A stretch of 15,976 bases of DNA, taken from Candidatus Hermodarchaeota archaeon (GTDB lineage Archaea; Asgardarchaeota; Hermodarchaeia; Hermodarchaeales; Hermodarchaeaceae). The position numbers were made by a program, and so were the translations under genes. Position 1 is the first letter of the stretch, and each line of letters begins with the position of its first letter. The DNA lies in the NCBI GenBank assembly GCA_016839995.1, contig JAEOTD010000068.1:1-15976 (forward strand), read 5' to 3'. Under the pieces are notes generated by a model. That model had not been told where the DNA came from. It did not search any database and saw only the letters and a list, made by a program, of their open reading frames with translations. Positions 6,361 through 13,342 of this stretch are shown here, piece after piece.

Positions 6361-8903
6361 CCGTCATCGCAAAAGTAAAGCAATCCAAAGAAGAAAAACC
6401 TCGTATCGGTGTTTTCGTGTGTGAATGCGGACGCAACATCGCTGGTGTCGTCGATTGCAATTCATTAGCTGAAGGTGCAGAAAAATTAGATGGCGTCGTC
6501 GCAACTAAGGTCAACAAATTTACCTGTGCTGACCCCGGACAAGAAGAAATCAAGCGCATCGTCAAGGAAGAGAAACTAGACCGCGTCGTTGTTGCCGCCT
6601 GCACCCCGCGGATGCATGAACCCACCTTTCGGCGATGCACTGAAGATGCTGGGCTCAACCAATTTTTCTTCGAAATGGCTAATATTCGCGATCAAGGCAC
6701 TTGGTGTCATGCACATGATCCCGATGGCTGCCAAGAAAAAGCTGCGGATCTCATCGCCAGCGCTGTGGCCAAAGCGCATCATCTCCAACCCTTGAAAGTC
6801 CTAAAGGTTCCTGTAACTCATACTACACTCGTTATAGGAGGCGGTGTTTCCGGAATTCATGCTGCATTAGACATTGCTGATGCAGGTTACAAGGTCTACC
6901 TCGTTGAACGCTCTCCCACCGTTGGAGGTATCATGGCACTTCTCGATAAAACGTTTCCAACCTTGGACTGCTCAATCTGTATCCTTGGTCCGAAGATGGC
7001 CGAAGCAGCACGACACCCGAATATCGAGTTGATTACCAACGCTGAAGTCACAAAGGTTGATGGTTTTGTTGGCAACTTTAAAGTCCAGGTGACCCAACGA
7101 CCCAGGTATGTGGATATCGATAAGTGCAATAGTTGTGGGGACTGCCAGAAGGTGTGTCCAGTACTTGTTCCCAACAACTTCGACGCCAATTTGGGCTGGC
7201 GTCATGCCATTTACATCCCCTATCCACAAGCAGTTCCTGCAGCGTATATGATAGACCCAGATCACTGCCTTGGACTTAGTCCCAAGGAGTGTATGATGTG
7301 CTATGAAGCCTGTAACAAAGCCGGACAGGAAGCCATCATCCCCGACGATAGTGAAAGGGTTCATGAATTTGATATCGGAACAATCATAGTAGCCACTGGC
7401 TACGAACCCTATGACCCCACCCCAATCACTGAATATGGGTATGGTGTCTATCCCAACGTCATAACCGCAATGGAATTAGAACGCCTCATCAACGCAGCTG
7501 GCCCAACAGAGGGCAAAGTCATTCGTCCTTCTGATCAAACCAAACCCCACAATTTTGCCTTCATTCAATGTGTCGGTAGCCGTGATGAACGCAGCAACAT
7601 CTATTGTTCTGGCTTCTGCTGCATGTATACGATCAAAAATGCGCTCCTACTCCACGAAAAATATCCCGATGCGGAAATCACTGTCTACTACATGGATATT
7701 CGCAGCAACTTCAAAGATTACGAAGAGTTCTACCAACGCGCCCGCCGCGCTGGTATACGATTTCAACAAGGTCGCCCCGCCAATATCGCTGAAGATCCCC
7801 AAACCCACAACCTATTCGTCCAAGCCGAGGACATGGCAACCGGAAAATTTACCAAACGGGAATACGAAATGGTCATCCTAAGCACTGCAGCCGTCCCCAG
7901 CAAAGGAACCGAAGACTTGGCTCGGGTTCTAAACGTTCCACTGGGTCCGTCGGGCTTTTACATGGAAGCGCATCCTAAGCTCAAACCTGTCGACGCGGCC
8001 ACAGAAGGAGTCTTCTTCTGTGGTTCCGCTCAAGGTCCCAAAGATATTCCCGCAAGTGTCGCCCAAGGAAGCGCCGCTGCATCCCGGGCCCTCCGTATCA
8101 TCACCCAAGACGAGTGGGAAATCGAACCCATCGTTGCCGTGGTCAATCCTGACCTCTGTCGTAGCGCCACTGGAAAATGTGGCATCTGCGTATCACGCTG
8201 CGCTTATGGTGCAATCTCTGCAGAACCTGGGAAAGCGGCTGTTGTGACCCCGGCCAAATGCCACGGTTGTGGAACTTGTGTTGCTGAATGTCCTTCTGGG
8301 GCCATTGAGCAAATGCACTTCACGGATGCCCAGATATTGGACCAAATCCGTGCACTCCTCAAGGAGAATCCTGAAGACAAAATTTTCGCGATGCTATGTA
8401 ATTGGTGCAGTTATGCAGGGGCAGACCTAGCAGGCATCAGTCGGTATAATTACCCAACCAACGTCCGAGGAATTCGAGTGATGTGCTCAGGACGAATGTC
8501 GGATAAATTCATTCTAGAAGCCTTCCGATTAGGTGCTGGCATGGTATTGATGTCTGGCTGCCGACTCACTGAAACAGGCAGCGACTGTCACTACATCAGT
8601 GGAAACGTCTGGGCAGAAAAGCGAGCCAAGCGGATGTCCGCCTATCTTGAACGAATTGGCATGGATCCCCGTCGATTCCGTTTAGAATGGGTGTCTGCTG
8701 CTGAAGGGGATAAATGGGCTGCTGTTACAACCGAGATGGCAGAGCAGCTTAAAGAAATGGGTCGTGATTTCATCGTTGAAGAGAATGCACGGTTACTTCC
8801 CACCATTGAAGACCGCTTAGCTAAGCTGATGAAGAAGACCAAGCCAAAGTCGAAGCCCAAAAAGAAGGCGAAAGCCAAAACAGCGAAGGTGAAACCAAAA
8901 TGA
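6357..8903 (+). CDS. hdrA: Heterodisulfide reductase subunit A fused to an MvhD-like domain
   Basis: About 850 residues; residue numbers count from an in-frame TTG at 6351. The N-terminal domain carries GVFVCECG (Cys24, Cys26) and PRMHEPTFR. A flavin-binding Rossmann motif IGGGVSGIHAA lies near 160, followed by DKTFPTLDCSICILGPKM. Ferredoxin-type clusters begin at Cys259 (CNSCGDCQKVC), Cys306, Cys603 and Cys637 (CHGCGTCVAEC). From about 678 to 815 comes an MvhD/FlpD-type domain with CNWC (683-686) and further conserved cysteines for a 2Fe-2S cluster. HdrA is the FAD subunit that bifurcates electrons; MvhD normally links it to a hydrogenase or formate dehydrogenase. The last 24 residues contain 13 lysines. 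Possible starts are TTG 6351, GTG 6354 and GTG 6357; GGAG at 6345-6348 is 8 bases before the last. The expected Sec position of some HdrA proteins is a cysteine here. The stop overlaps the hdrC start (ATGA). Confidence 0.93.
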   Translation: MTVIAKVKQSKEEKPRIGVFVCECGRNIAGVVDCNSLAEGAEKLDGVVATKVNKFTCADPGQEEIKRIVKEEKLDRVVVAACTPRMHEPTFRRCTEDAGLNQFFFEMANIRDQGTWCHAHDPDGCQEKAADLIASAVAKAHHLQPLKVLKVPVTHTTLVIGGGVSGIHAALDIADAGYKVYLVERSPTVGGIMALLDKTFPTLDCSICILGPKMAEAARHPNIELITNAEVTKVDGFVGNFKVQVTQRPRYVDIDKCNSCGDCQKVCPVLVPNNFDANLGWRHAIYIPYPQAVPAAYMIDPDHCLGLSPKECMMCYEACNKAGQEAIIPDDSERVHEFDIGTIIVATGYEPYDPTPITEYGYGVYPNVITAMELERLINAAGPTEGKVIRPSDQTKPHNFAFIQCVGSRDERSNIYCSGFCCMYTIKNALLLHEKYPDAEITVYYMDIRSNFKDYEEFYQRARRAGIRFQQGRPANIAEDPQTHNLFVQAEDMATGKFTKREYEMVILSTAAVPSKGTEDLARVLNVPLGPSGFYMEAHPKLKPVDAATEGVFFCGSAQGPKDIPASVAQGSAAASRALRIITQDEWEIEPIVAVVNPDLCRSATGKCGICVSRCAYGAISAEPGKAAVVTPAKCHGCGTCVAECPSGAIEQMHFTDAQILDQIRALLKENPEDKIFAMLCNWCSYAGADLAGISRYNYPTNVRGIRVMCSGRMSDKFILEAFRLGAGMVLMSGCRLTETGSDCHYISGNVWAEKRAKRMSAYLERIGMDPRRFRLEWVSAAEGDKWAAVTTEMAEQLKEMGRDFIVEENARLLPTIEDRLAKLMKKTKPKSKPKKKAKAKTAKVKPK

Positions 8904-9457
8904 ATATCGATGAACACCTCGAAGAAATCTCATCGAAACTTGCTAAACGGGTTGATACGAAGAGCTGTTTTGCATGTGGCACTTGCGTTGCAGCATGCCC
9001 TGTCTCGCGTTTAATTGGGTCTGAAACCTATCATCCTCGCCGTGTAGTGAAGGCAACGCTGGAAGGTGAAGCAACCACTCTGCTTGAAGAGCCAGCCTTA
9101 TGGTTGTGTACAAGTTGTCATGCCTGCTTAGAACATTGCCCTCAAAAAGTGCCAGTCTCTGAGCTGATTAAAGACTTACAGAACCTGGCTAGTTCAATGG
9201 GGATTACTCCTGATGATATCGTCGCTGAAGTTGAAAATATCCTGGCGACAGGTTGGGCACTAGCGCCCAGTGACCAGGCAAATAAGAAACGGACAGAGTT
9301 GGGGTTGCCCCCGATCCCCTTAGATGATCGGGGTAGTAAAGACCTGCAAACAATCGCAAAAGCCACCGCGCTTCTAGAACGCCTTGAGAAAGTCAAGCAA
9401 CGAAAAGTGCAAGAAGCACAGGTAGCGGCAGCAGCCGAAGAGGGAGGTGAAGTGTGA
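8900..9457 (+). CDS. hdrC: Heterodisulfide reductase subunit C (two 4Fe-4S clusters)
   Basis: A 185-residue iron-sulfur protein. Two complete C-x2-C-x2-C-x3-C/P motifs are visible: Cys23, 26, 29, 33 (CFACGTCVAACP) and Cys70, 73, 76, 80 (CTSCHACLEHCP). HdrC carries electrons between HdrA and the catalytic subunit HdrB. The family core ends near residue 120; the C-terminal part (about 130-185) is an extra charged, helical, Ala/Gln/Glu-rich tail. There is no membrane segment, so this is the cytoplasmic HdrABC type and not the HdrE-linked one. Its ATG overlaps the hdrA stop as ATGA, and its own TGA is followed directly by the hdrB start, so translation of the three genes is coupled. Confidence 0.92.
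   Translation: MNIDEHLEEISSKLAKRVDTKSCFACGTCVAACPVSRLIGSETYHPRRVVKATLEGEATTLLEEPALWLCTSCHACLEHCPQKVPVSELIKDLQNLASSMGITPDDIVAEVENILATGWALAPSDQANKKRTELGLPPIPLDDRGSKDLQTIAKATALLERLEKVKQRKVQEAQVAAAAEEGGEV
9443..9450 (+). promoter_or_regulatory. Strong ribosome binding site deciding the hdrB start
   Basis: GGAGGTGA is a near-perfect Shine-Dalgarno sequence inside the end of hdrC. It is 6 bases before ATG 9457 and only 3 before GTG 9454, which favours the ATG. It shows that this organism uses 16S rRNA pairing for internal operon genes. Confidence 0.7.
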
Positions 9458-10341
9458 TGGACGATACTGGATGGGCATTGTATATGGGCTGTGTGATTCC
9501 AAATCGCCTTCCCTATATGGAAGTGGCGATGCGAGAGACTTTGCAGCATTTCGAAATCGAAACCCATGATGTTGATGGGTTTAGTTGTTGCCCCAACCCT
9601 CTGACACTACCTCATATCGATCACCATGCAGCCTTGGCAATCTCTGCTCGAAATCTCGCTGTGGCAGAAAAAGCCGGATTGAATATTCTCACTCCCTGCA
9701 ATGGGTGCTTTGAGATGCTAAAAGGCGCTGCGGTCTGTCTTGCTGATGATAAGGAACTTCGTGAAGAAGTTAATGGGATTCTAGCGAAAACTGGTCACGA
9801 ATACAAAGGTATTGTCAAGGTGAAACATTTCATCCAACTGCTCTTCGAAGATATCGGGCTGGGAACCGTCGCTGAATCAGTCGTTCAACCCCTCACAGAC
9901 TTGACGGCTGCAGTCCATGTAGGCTGCCATATTCTCCGTCCGAGTAACTTGCTCAACGTTGATGATGCGCAACGTCCCACAATTTTACACCAACTCGTTC
10001 GAGCCTTGGGAGCTAAGACGGTTCAATTTCCTGATGAAATGGACTGCTGTGGGTACGGTACACGTCCCGCTGACCGGGACCTTGCCTTGAAAATGGCCGG
10101 CATCAAAATCGAAAACATGAAACGGGCTGGAGCAGAAGCCTTGGTGCTTATTTGTCCCGCCTGTACTCTCCAATTCGATTTAATGCAACGTCTTGCCTTA
10201 CGGGATGCAGAAGATAAAACACCACTCCCAGTATTTTACTACCCCGAACTCCTCAATCTTGCCGTCGGAATTCCACCCCAGAAACTCGGTTTTGAACAGC
10301 ATCGGGTGAAAGTTGATCCTATTCTCGCCAAATTGATTTAA
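9457..10341 (+). CDS. hdrB: Heterodisulfide reductase subunit B (two CCG domains)
   Basis: A 294-residue protein with both cysteine-rich CCG domains complete: Cys12, Cys44-Cys45, Cys81, Cys84 (CNGC) in the first, and Cys157, Cys197-Cys198 (CCGYG), Cys233, Cys236 (CPAC) in the second. In methanogen HdrB each such domain holds a non-cubane 4Fe-4S cluster that reduces the CoM-S-S-CoB disulfide. Here no methanogenesis gene is near, so the physiological disulfide or alternative acceptor is unknown. Start ATG 9457 is chosen from the strong GGAGGTGA site; the GTG three bases earlier overlaps the hdrC stop and is the alternative. It is the last gene of the hdrACB operon and is followed by a small hairpin terminator. 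Confidence 0.92.
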   Translation: MDDTGWALYMGCVIPNRLPYMEVAMRETLQHFEIETHDVDGFSCCPNPLTLPHIDHHAALAISARNLAVAEKAGLNILTPCNGCFEMLKGAAVCLADDKELREEVNGILAKTGHEYKGIVKVKHFIQLLFEDIGLGTVAESVVQPLTDLTAAVHVGCHILRPSNLLNVDDAQRPTILHQLVRALGAKTVQFPDEMDCCGYGTRPADRDLALKMAGIKIENMKRAGAEALVLICPACTLQFDLMQRLALRDAEDKTPLPVFYYPELLNLAVGIPPQKLGFEQHRVKVDPILAKLI

Positions 10342-10348
10342 GCCACAA

Positions 10349-10380
10349 GGGGCGAAACCCCAAAACTAGATTATTTTCTT
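10349..10380 (+). terminator. Hairpin and T-rich stretch after hdrB
   Basis: GGGG (10349-10352) pairs with CCCC (10358-10361) across the loop CGAAA. The T-rich stretch TTATTTTCTT follows at 10371-10380. This could end the hdr operon; the same T-rich stretch could instead serve as a TATA-like element for the reductase gene at 10415. Confidence 0.4.
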
Positions 10381-10414
10381 AGAACAAGTGAGGTTTTAAG
10401 TACACCCTCAGTGG

Positions 10415-11809
10415 ATGGAACAATACTCCGTGGAGGAATCTCCTTTGACTCAACATGACCTGATTGTGGTTGGGGCTGGACCAGCTGGAGCCCACTTAGC
10501 CAAAGAGGCTGCCAAACTAGGACTAGACGTTTTGGTTTTAGAGCGCTTATCTCGGGACCGAGTTGGCGATAAAGTATGTGGGGAAGGCATCGCACTCCAT
10601 CACCTTAAAAATCCAGGGATTCCCTATCCGACTGGAAAAGAACTAGGTAATACCATTGATGGTATCGACATTTATCCACCAAGTATGGAGAACCATATCA
10701 CCATCAGTCAACGTGTTGAAGGGGAACCCTGTGACGGATGGACCATCGACAGAATCTATTTCGGACAAAGGCTCCTTGGCTACGCCGAAGAAGCTGGGGC
10801 AAAAATTCAGGATCACGCCCATGTCCTAGAACCAATATTTGACAATGGCACCGTCATTGGAGTGAAATACAAAGACACAAAGACGAAGAAAATCCGAGAA
10901 GCACATGCCCAAGTAACTGTTGATGCAAGTGGTATGTCAGCTAGTCTGCGTCGGAAAATGAAGAATCCACATATCGAACAAACTATTGAACTAAGAGATC
11001 AAGCGGTCTGCTATCGGGAAATCCTCGAACTCCAAGAACCCTTCGAGCCTGCTGATCGCTGCTGGATAATTATGGATGACCATTACAGTCCTGGCGGTTA
11101 TGTCTGGATTTTTCCACGTGGAGGGAAAATCGCCAATGTTGGGTTAGGAACTCAAGGAGGGCAAGGTCACCGACCTAAAGATCTCTACAAACAATTCCTG
11201 AAAACGAATCCAATCTTTAAAGATGCAAAGGTCATTCATGGTGGAGGAGGAGCTGCACCCATCCGACGCCCCCTATGGAGCTACGTCGCTGACGGTATTG
11301 TATTCATCGGTGACAGTGGTTGCCACGTTAACCCAATCCATGGTGGGGGAATCGGTTCCGCAATTGAGGCAGGACATGTAGTTGCACCAATCATTCAGCA
11401 AGCGATAGAAAGTAATGATGTCTCCACATCGGGACTTTGGCCTTTCAATGTGAAATATAATCGGGAGCACTATGGTCAAAAAATCGCGTCATTAGATCTG
11501 ATGCGCCATCTCCTTCAGGAGGTGGGGAATGAGGAATTCGATTATGTTATCAATAATCGCATTCTTACCACGGAAGATTTACAGCGAGCTAATGCGGGTG
11601 AAGGCATTCACCTATCAGCTTTAGATAAGGCTGGACGGTTTATGAGGGGCATACGAAAGCTTGGACTCCTTCGCCGAATTCAAAGAGTATCCAGAGCCAT
11701 GAGTGAAATGCTGTCTCTTTATCGGAGCTTCCCTGAAGCCCCTGACACCTTTGAACCTTGGAAGCAGCGAGTTGTTCAACTGTATCATGATTTAGGCTAT
11801 CAGCCCTAG
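10415..11809 (+). CDS. Geranylgeranyl reductase family flavoprotein (digeranylgeranylglycerophospholipid reductase)
   Basis: A 464-residue FAD enzyme of the geranylgeranyl reductase family. The dinucleotide-binding motif is VVGAGPAGAHLA (18-29), ending in VLVLER (39-44). VCGEG at 54-58 matches the conserved Cys-Gly segment of archaeal enzymes, and GDSGCHVNPIHGGG from about 299 is the second FAD motif with the family's proline-glycine run. Such enzymes saturate the double bonds of archaeal membrane-lipid isoprenoid chains using low-potential electrons such as reduced ferredoxin. The gene follows hdrB by 73 bases on the same strand, which may be functional because HdrABC-type complexes can produce reduced ferredoxin. 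The protein is somewhat longer than the usual 390-420 residues; the extra part is C-terminal. Related family members act on other isoprenoids, so the exact substrate is open. Confidence 0.82.
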   Translation: MEQYSVEESPLTQHDLIVVGAGPAGAHLAKEAAKLGLDVLVLERLSRDRVGDKVCGEGIALHHLKNPGIPYPTGKELGNTIDGIDIYPPSMENHITISQRVEGEPCDGWTIDRIYFGQRLLGYAEEAGAKIQDHAHVLEPIFDNGTVIGVKYKDTKTKKIREAHAQVTVDASGMSASLRRKMKNPHIEQTIELRDQAVCYREILELQEPFEPADRCWIIMDDHYSPGGYVWIFPRGGKIANVGLGTQGGQGHRPKDLYKQFLKTNPIFKDAKVIHGGGGAAPIRRPLWSYVADGIVFIGDSGCHVNPIHGGGIGSAIEAGHVVAPIIQQAIESNDVSTSGLWPFNVKYNREHYGQKIASLDLMRHLLQEVGNEEFDYVINNRILTTEDLQRANAGEGIHLSALDKAGRFMRGIRKLGLLRRIQRVSRAMSEMLSLYRSFPEAPDTFEPWKQRVVQLYHDLGYQP

Positions 11810-11825
11810 CGATTGGAATTTCGCT

Positions 11826-11886
11826 AGAAGGCAATTTCGTTATGATTTTAATCTAGCTCATGCTAAAGTAGGGTAGTTTGCCTTCT
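11826..11886. promoter_or_regulatory. Inverted repeat around the WD40 gene promoter
   Basis: AGAAGGCAA (11826-11834) is the exact reverse complement of TTGCCTTCT (11878-11886). The 43 bases between the arms include the TATA-like box, and the right arm falls at the expected transcription start, 7 bases before the ATG. It could be a paired operator flanking the promoter. Confidence 0.4.
11846..11853 (+). promoter_or_regulatory. TATA-like box of the WD40 gene
   Basis: TTTTAATC lies about 45 bases before the ATG at 11894. Transcription would start near 11876, giving a leader under 20 bases with only a weak ribosome binding site (AGGCAG). Confidence 0.4.
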
Positions 11887-11893
11887 TAGGCAG

Positions 11894-12817
11894 ATGAAAT
11901 GGTCATATTTGGTGAAGCCTATGGAACCACCTATTGTCATTGATGCTCATACACGGCATGTCGCCAGAGTGATGTTTTCACCGGATAATACTATCTTGCT
12001 TTCTTCAGGAATGGATAATCTAATTCAAGCGTGGGCTGTTCAAGAGTGGACACAAAAACACACTTTTTTTGGGCATACAAACAGCGTCAATGCAATAGCA
12101 ATGACGCCTGCCGGAGATTTGTTGATCACGGGGTCAACTGATACGACAGTAAGAGTCTGGCAATACCCATCGGGGGATGTTGAGCATACTCTCAGTGGGC
12201 ATAGAAAAACCGTAGCATCCGTCGCTGTTTCCCCCTCTGGGGAATATATTGCTTCAGGGTCTTATGACGGTTTAGTGAAAATCTGGGACGTTGCTTCAGG
12301 TGAAGAAATCCTCTCCTTGACACAAATCGGACGGAATGTAGGATCTGTCGATTTTTCACCTGATGGTAAGTTCCTTGTTGGTGCTGGACTAGGTGATGAC
12401 ATCTATCTGTGGGCCTTTCCCTCTGGTGAACTCGTCAGAGTTATCTCAGGTCATGAAACTGCTGTCAACGCAGTGATGTTTTCACCGAACGGGGAAATGC
12501 TTGGGTCGATTGGTTATGAAGAAACTCTAATCATCTGGGACACAAAGAATTGGGAGCGAGTTCATTCGATGACACTAGAATCTCGAGCAATGGATCTCAC
12601 TTTTACAGCAGATAGCAAAAAGGTAGCTGCAGCAATTGATTATGGAATTCGGGTGTGGAACCTCCGAACGGGTGAGATTGATAAACAGTATGAATTGCCA
12701 GTCAAGGGTGTCTATACCGTAGCGGTTTCTCCCAAACGACGATGGTTGGCAGCTGGTTCTGCAGATGGAAAAGTCCGGATTTATGAAATTCGAAAGGTCA
12801 GCAAGAAATCTCAATAA
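11894..12817 (+). CDS. WD40-repeat beta-propeller protein (seven blades)
   Basis: A 307-residue protein built entirely of seven WD40 repeats of about 40 residues. Repeats 2, 3 and 5 begin with GH (GHTNSVNAI, GHRKTVASV, GHETAVNAV). Most repeats carry the FSPDG-type turn and end in VW, IW or a close variant (VRVWQYPSG, VKIWDVASG, IYLWAFPSG, LIIWDTKNW, IRVWNLRTG, VRIYEIRK). Seven repeats close one propeller with nothing left over. There is no signal peptide, membrane segment or attached enzymatic domain, so it is a cytoplasmic protein-binding scaffold. The partner is unknown; none of its neighbours is an obvious client. WD40 proteins are common in Asgard genomes and cyanobacteria and rare in most other archaea. 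It ends in a convergent arrangement facing the minus-strand genes. Confidence 0.85.
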   Translation: MKWSYLVKPMEPPIVIDAHTRHVARVMFSPDNTILLSSGMDNLIQAWAVQEWTQKHTFFGHTNSVNAIAMTPAGDLLITGSTDTTVRVWQYPSGDVEHTLSGHRKTVASVAVSPSGEYIASGSYDGLVKIWDVASGEEILSLTQIGRNVGSVDFSPDGKFLVGAGLGDDIYLWAFPSGELVRVISGHETAVNAVMFSPNGEMLGSIGYEETLIIWDTKNWERVHSMTLESRAMDLTFTADSKKVAAAIDYGIRVWNLRTGEIDKQYELPVKGVYTVAVSPKRRWLAAGSADGKVRIYEIRKVSKKSQ

Positions 12818-12840
12818 TTCTGTCCTACTTATCGAGGTTC

Positions 12841-13040
12841 AAAAGTAATGGTGGACCTCACCTGCCTTCCTCGAGAAGCAGGAAGGATCATCGGTACTCT
12901 TTTACCCGAAACTTACCCAATCCGGATGCCCGGTTTAGTGTTCGGTTCCTGCGTCATTGACGGGCACTGCCCTGCAGGGCTGTAACCTCCCGTCTCACGG
13001 GCCAGGCGTTTAGAGTCTCCGTCTAACCAGCGGCGACACC
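12841..13040 (-). ncRNA. GC-rich foldable island, candidate RNA resembling an IS605-type right end
   Basis: This stretch is much richer in G and C than its surroundings and folds strongly. GACGGG (12959-12964) pairs with CCCGTC (12989-12994) around an inner palindrome GCCCTGCAGGGC (12969-12980). CCTTCCT (12865-12871) pairs with AGGAAGG (12880-12886). TTAGA (13010-13014) pairs with TCTAA (13022-13026). CCGAA (12906-12910) pairs with TTCGG (12941-12945). On the minus strand a TTTTTATA box at 13066-13059 would start a transcript near 13040. Minus-strand AATGACGCAGGAACC right after the main hairpin resembles the end of archaeal IS605/TnpB elements, where a TnpB-associated guide RNA lies. This resemblance is from memory and untested. 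An unrelated RNA gene is the alternative. Confidence 0.4.
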
Positions 13041-13086
13041 ATTTGCCTTCTGAAGATGTATAAAAACCCCCATAGGCTGGACCTAA
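12913..13086 (-). pseudogene. Possible C-terminal remnant of an IS605-family TnpB gene
   Basis: A minus-strand frame without a start codon runs about 57 codons to a TAA at 12915-12913 and includes DSKRLARETGGYSPAGQ and CPSMTQEPN. Archaeal TnpB proteins often end in low-complexity tails encoded by the element's right-end hairpin, with similar Pro-Ser-Met-x-Gln-Glu wording. No RuvC or zinc-finger part of TnpB is present upstream, so at most the last 30 or so codons survive. The frame could also be a chance reading through a structured RNA. Confidence 0.3.
13059..13066 (-). promoter_or_regulatory. Minus-strand TATA box in front of the GC-rich island
   Basis: TTTTTATA read on the minus strand, preceded by a G run. 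It is placed so that transcription would begin near 13036-13040 and run into the foldable island at 12841-13040. No protein gene follows it, which is why an RNA product is suspected. Confidence 0.4.
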
Positions 13087-13303
13087 CTATAAAGAAGCTT
13101 CGCTGAGATAGAAAATAGGGGCCAACCAAAACAGGAGTTGGCCTCCCCTGATGCTTCCCAGGCATCTGCTGCTGTTACTATCGGAAAAGGAGCGAGGACG
13201 TCGGGGGTTAACCGGCGCCCTCCGCCAAGAGGCAATCGCCAAGAGTTGCCTAATATTGAATCGTTAGTAACACATAGTCTAAAGCGAAGGCTACTTTTTA
13301 TAG
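13087..13303 (+). ncRNA. Unassigned closed multi-hairpin element, candidate structured RNA
   Basis: The two ends are complementary: CTATAAAGA (13087-13095) with TTTTTATAG (13295-13303), and CTTCGCT (13098-13104) with AGCGAAG (13283-13289). Inside are GGCCAAC/GTTGGCC (13120-13126/13137-13143), GATGC/GCATC (13150-13154/13162-13166), GTTACTA/TAGTAAC (13174-13180/13265-13271), a long hairpin 13194-13222 with loop GGGTTAA, and GGCAA/TTGCC (13231-13235/13246-13250). Nearly all pairs are Watson-Crick. Two G-U pairs form only if the plus strand is the RNA, which is why I assign plus weakly. It lies between convergent genes, so it is not a leader of either. I could not match it to RNase P, SRP, 5S or tRNA. 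A MITE-like mobile element with inverted ends is the main alternative, but no target duplication is visible. Confidence 0.4.
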
Positions 13304-13342
13304 CGCTGGTGTAGTGAAAGGCACATCTCAGACCTCTCTCTT

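Noticed and set aside
6341..6658. Minus-strand frame opposite the hdrA start, and similar long frames opposite other genes
   Set aside because: They are antisense shadows of strongly supported genes and show no domain.
6951..7000. Selenocysteine in HdrA
   Set aside because: The position that is Sec in some methanogen HdrA proteins is an ordinary Cys codon (TGC), with no in-frame TGA.
6357..10341. Reading the hdr operon as evidence of a methanogen
   Set aside because: Hdr complexes occur in many non-methanogens, and no mcr, mtr or cofactor genes are present here.
13010..13026. A tRNA-like anticodon arm with a 7-base loop
   Set aside because: No matching D-arm, T-arm or acceptor stem is present, and the loop lacks the expected purine after the anticodon position.
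12841..13303. SRP RNA, RNase P RNA, 5S rRNA or tRNA in the GC-rich islands
   Set aside because: I looked on both strands for the SRP helix 8 tetraloop and asymmetric loop, the RNase P conserved P4 strands, the 5S loop pattern and tRNA T-arms, and found only partial, coincidental similarities.
13087..13303. Calling the element a MITE outright
   Set aside because: The inverted ends fit, but no target-site duplication is visible and no second copy exists in the window.
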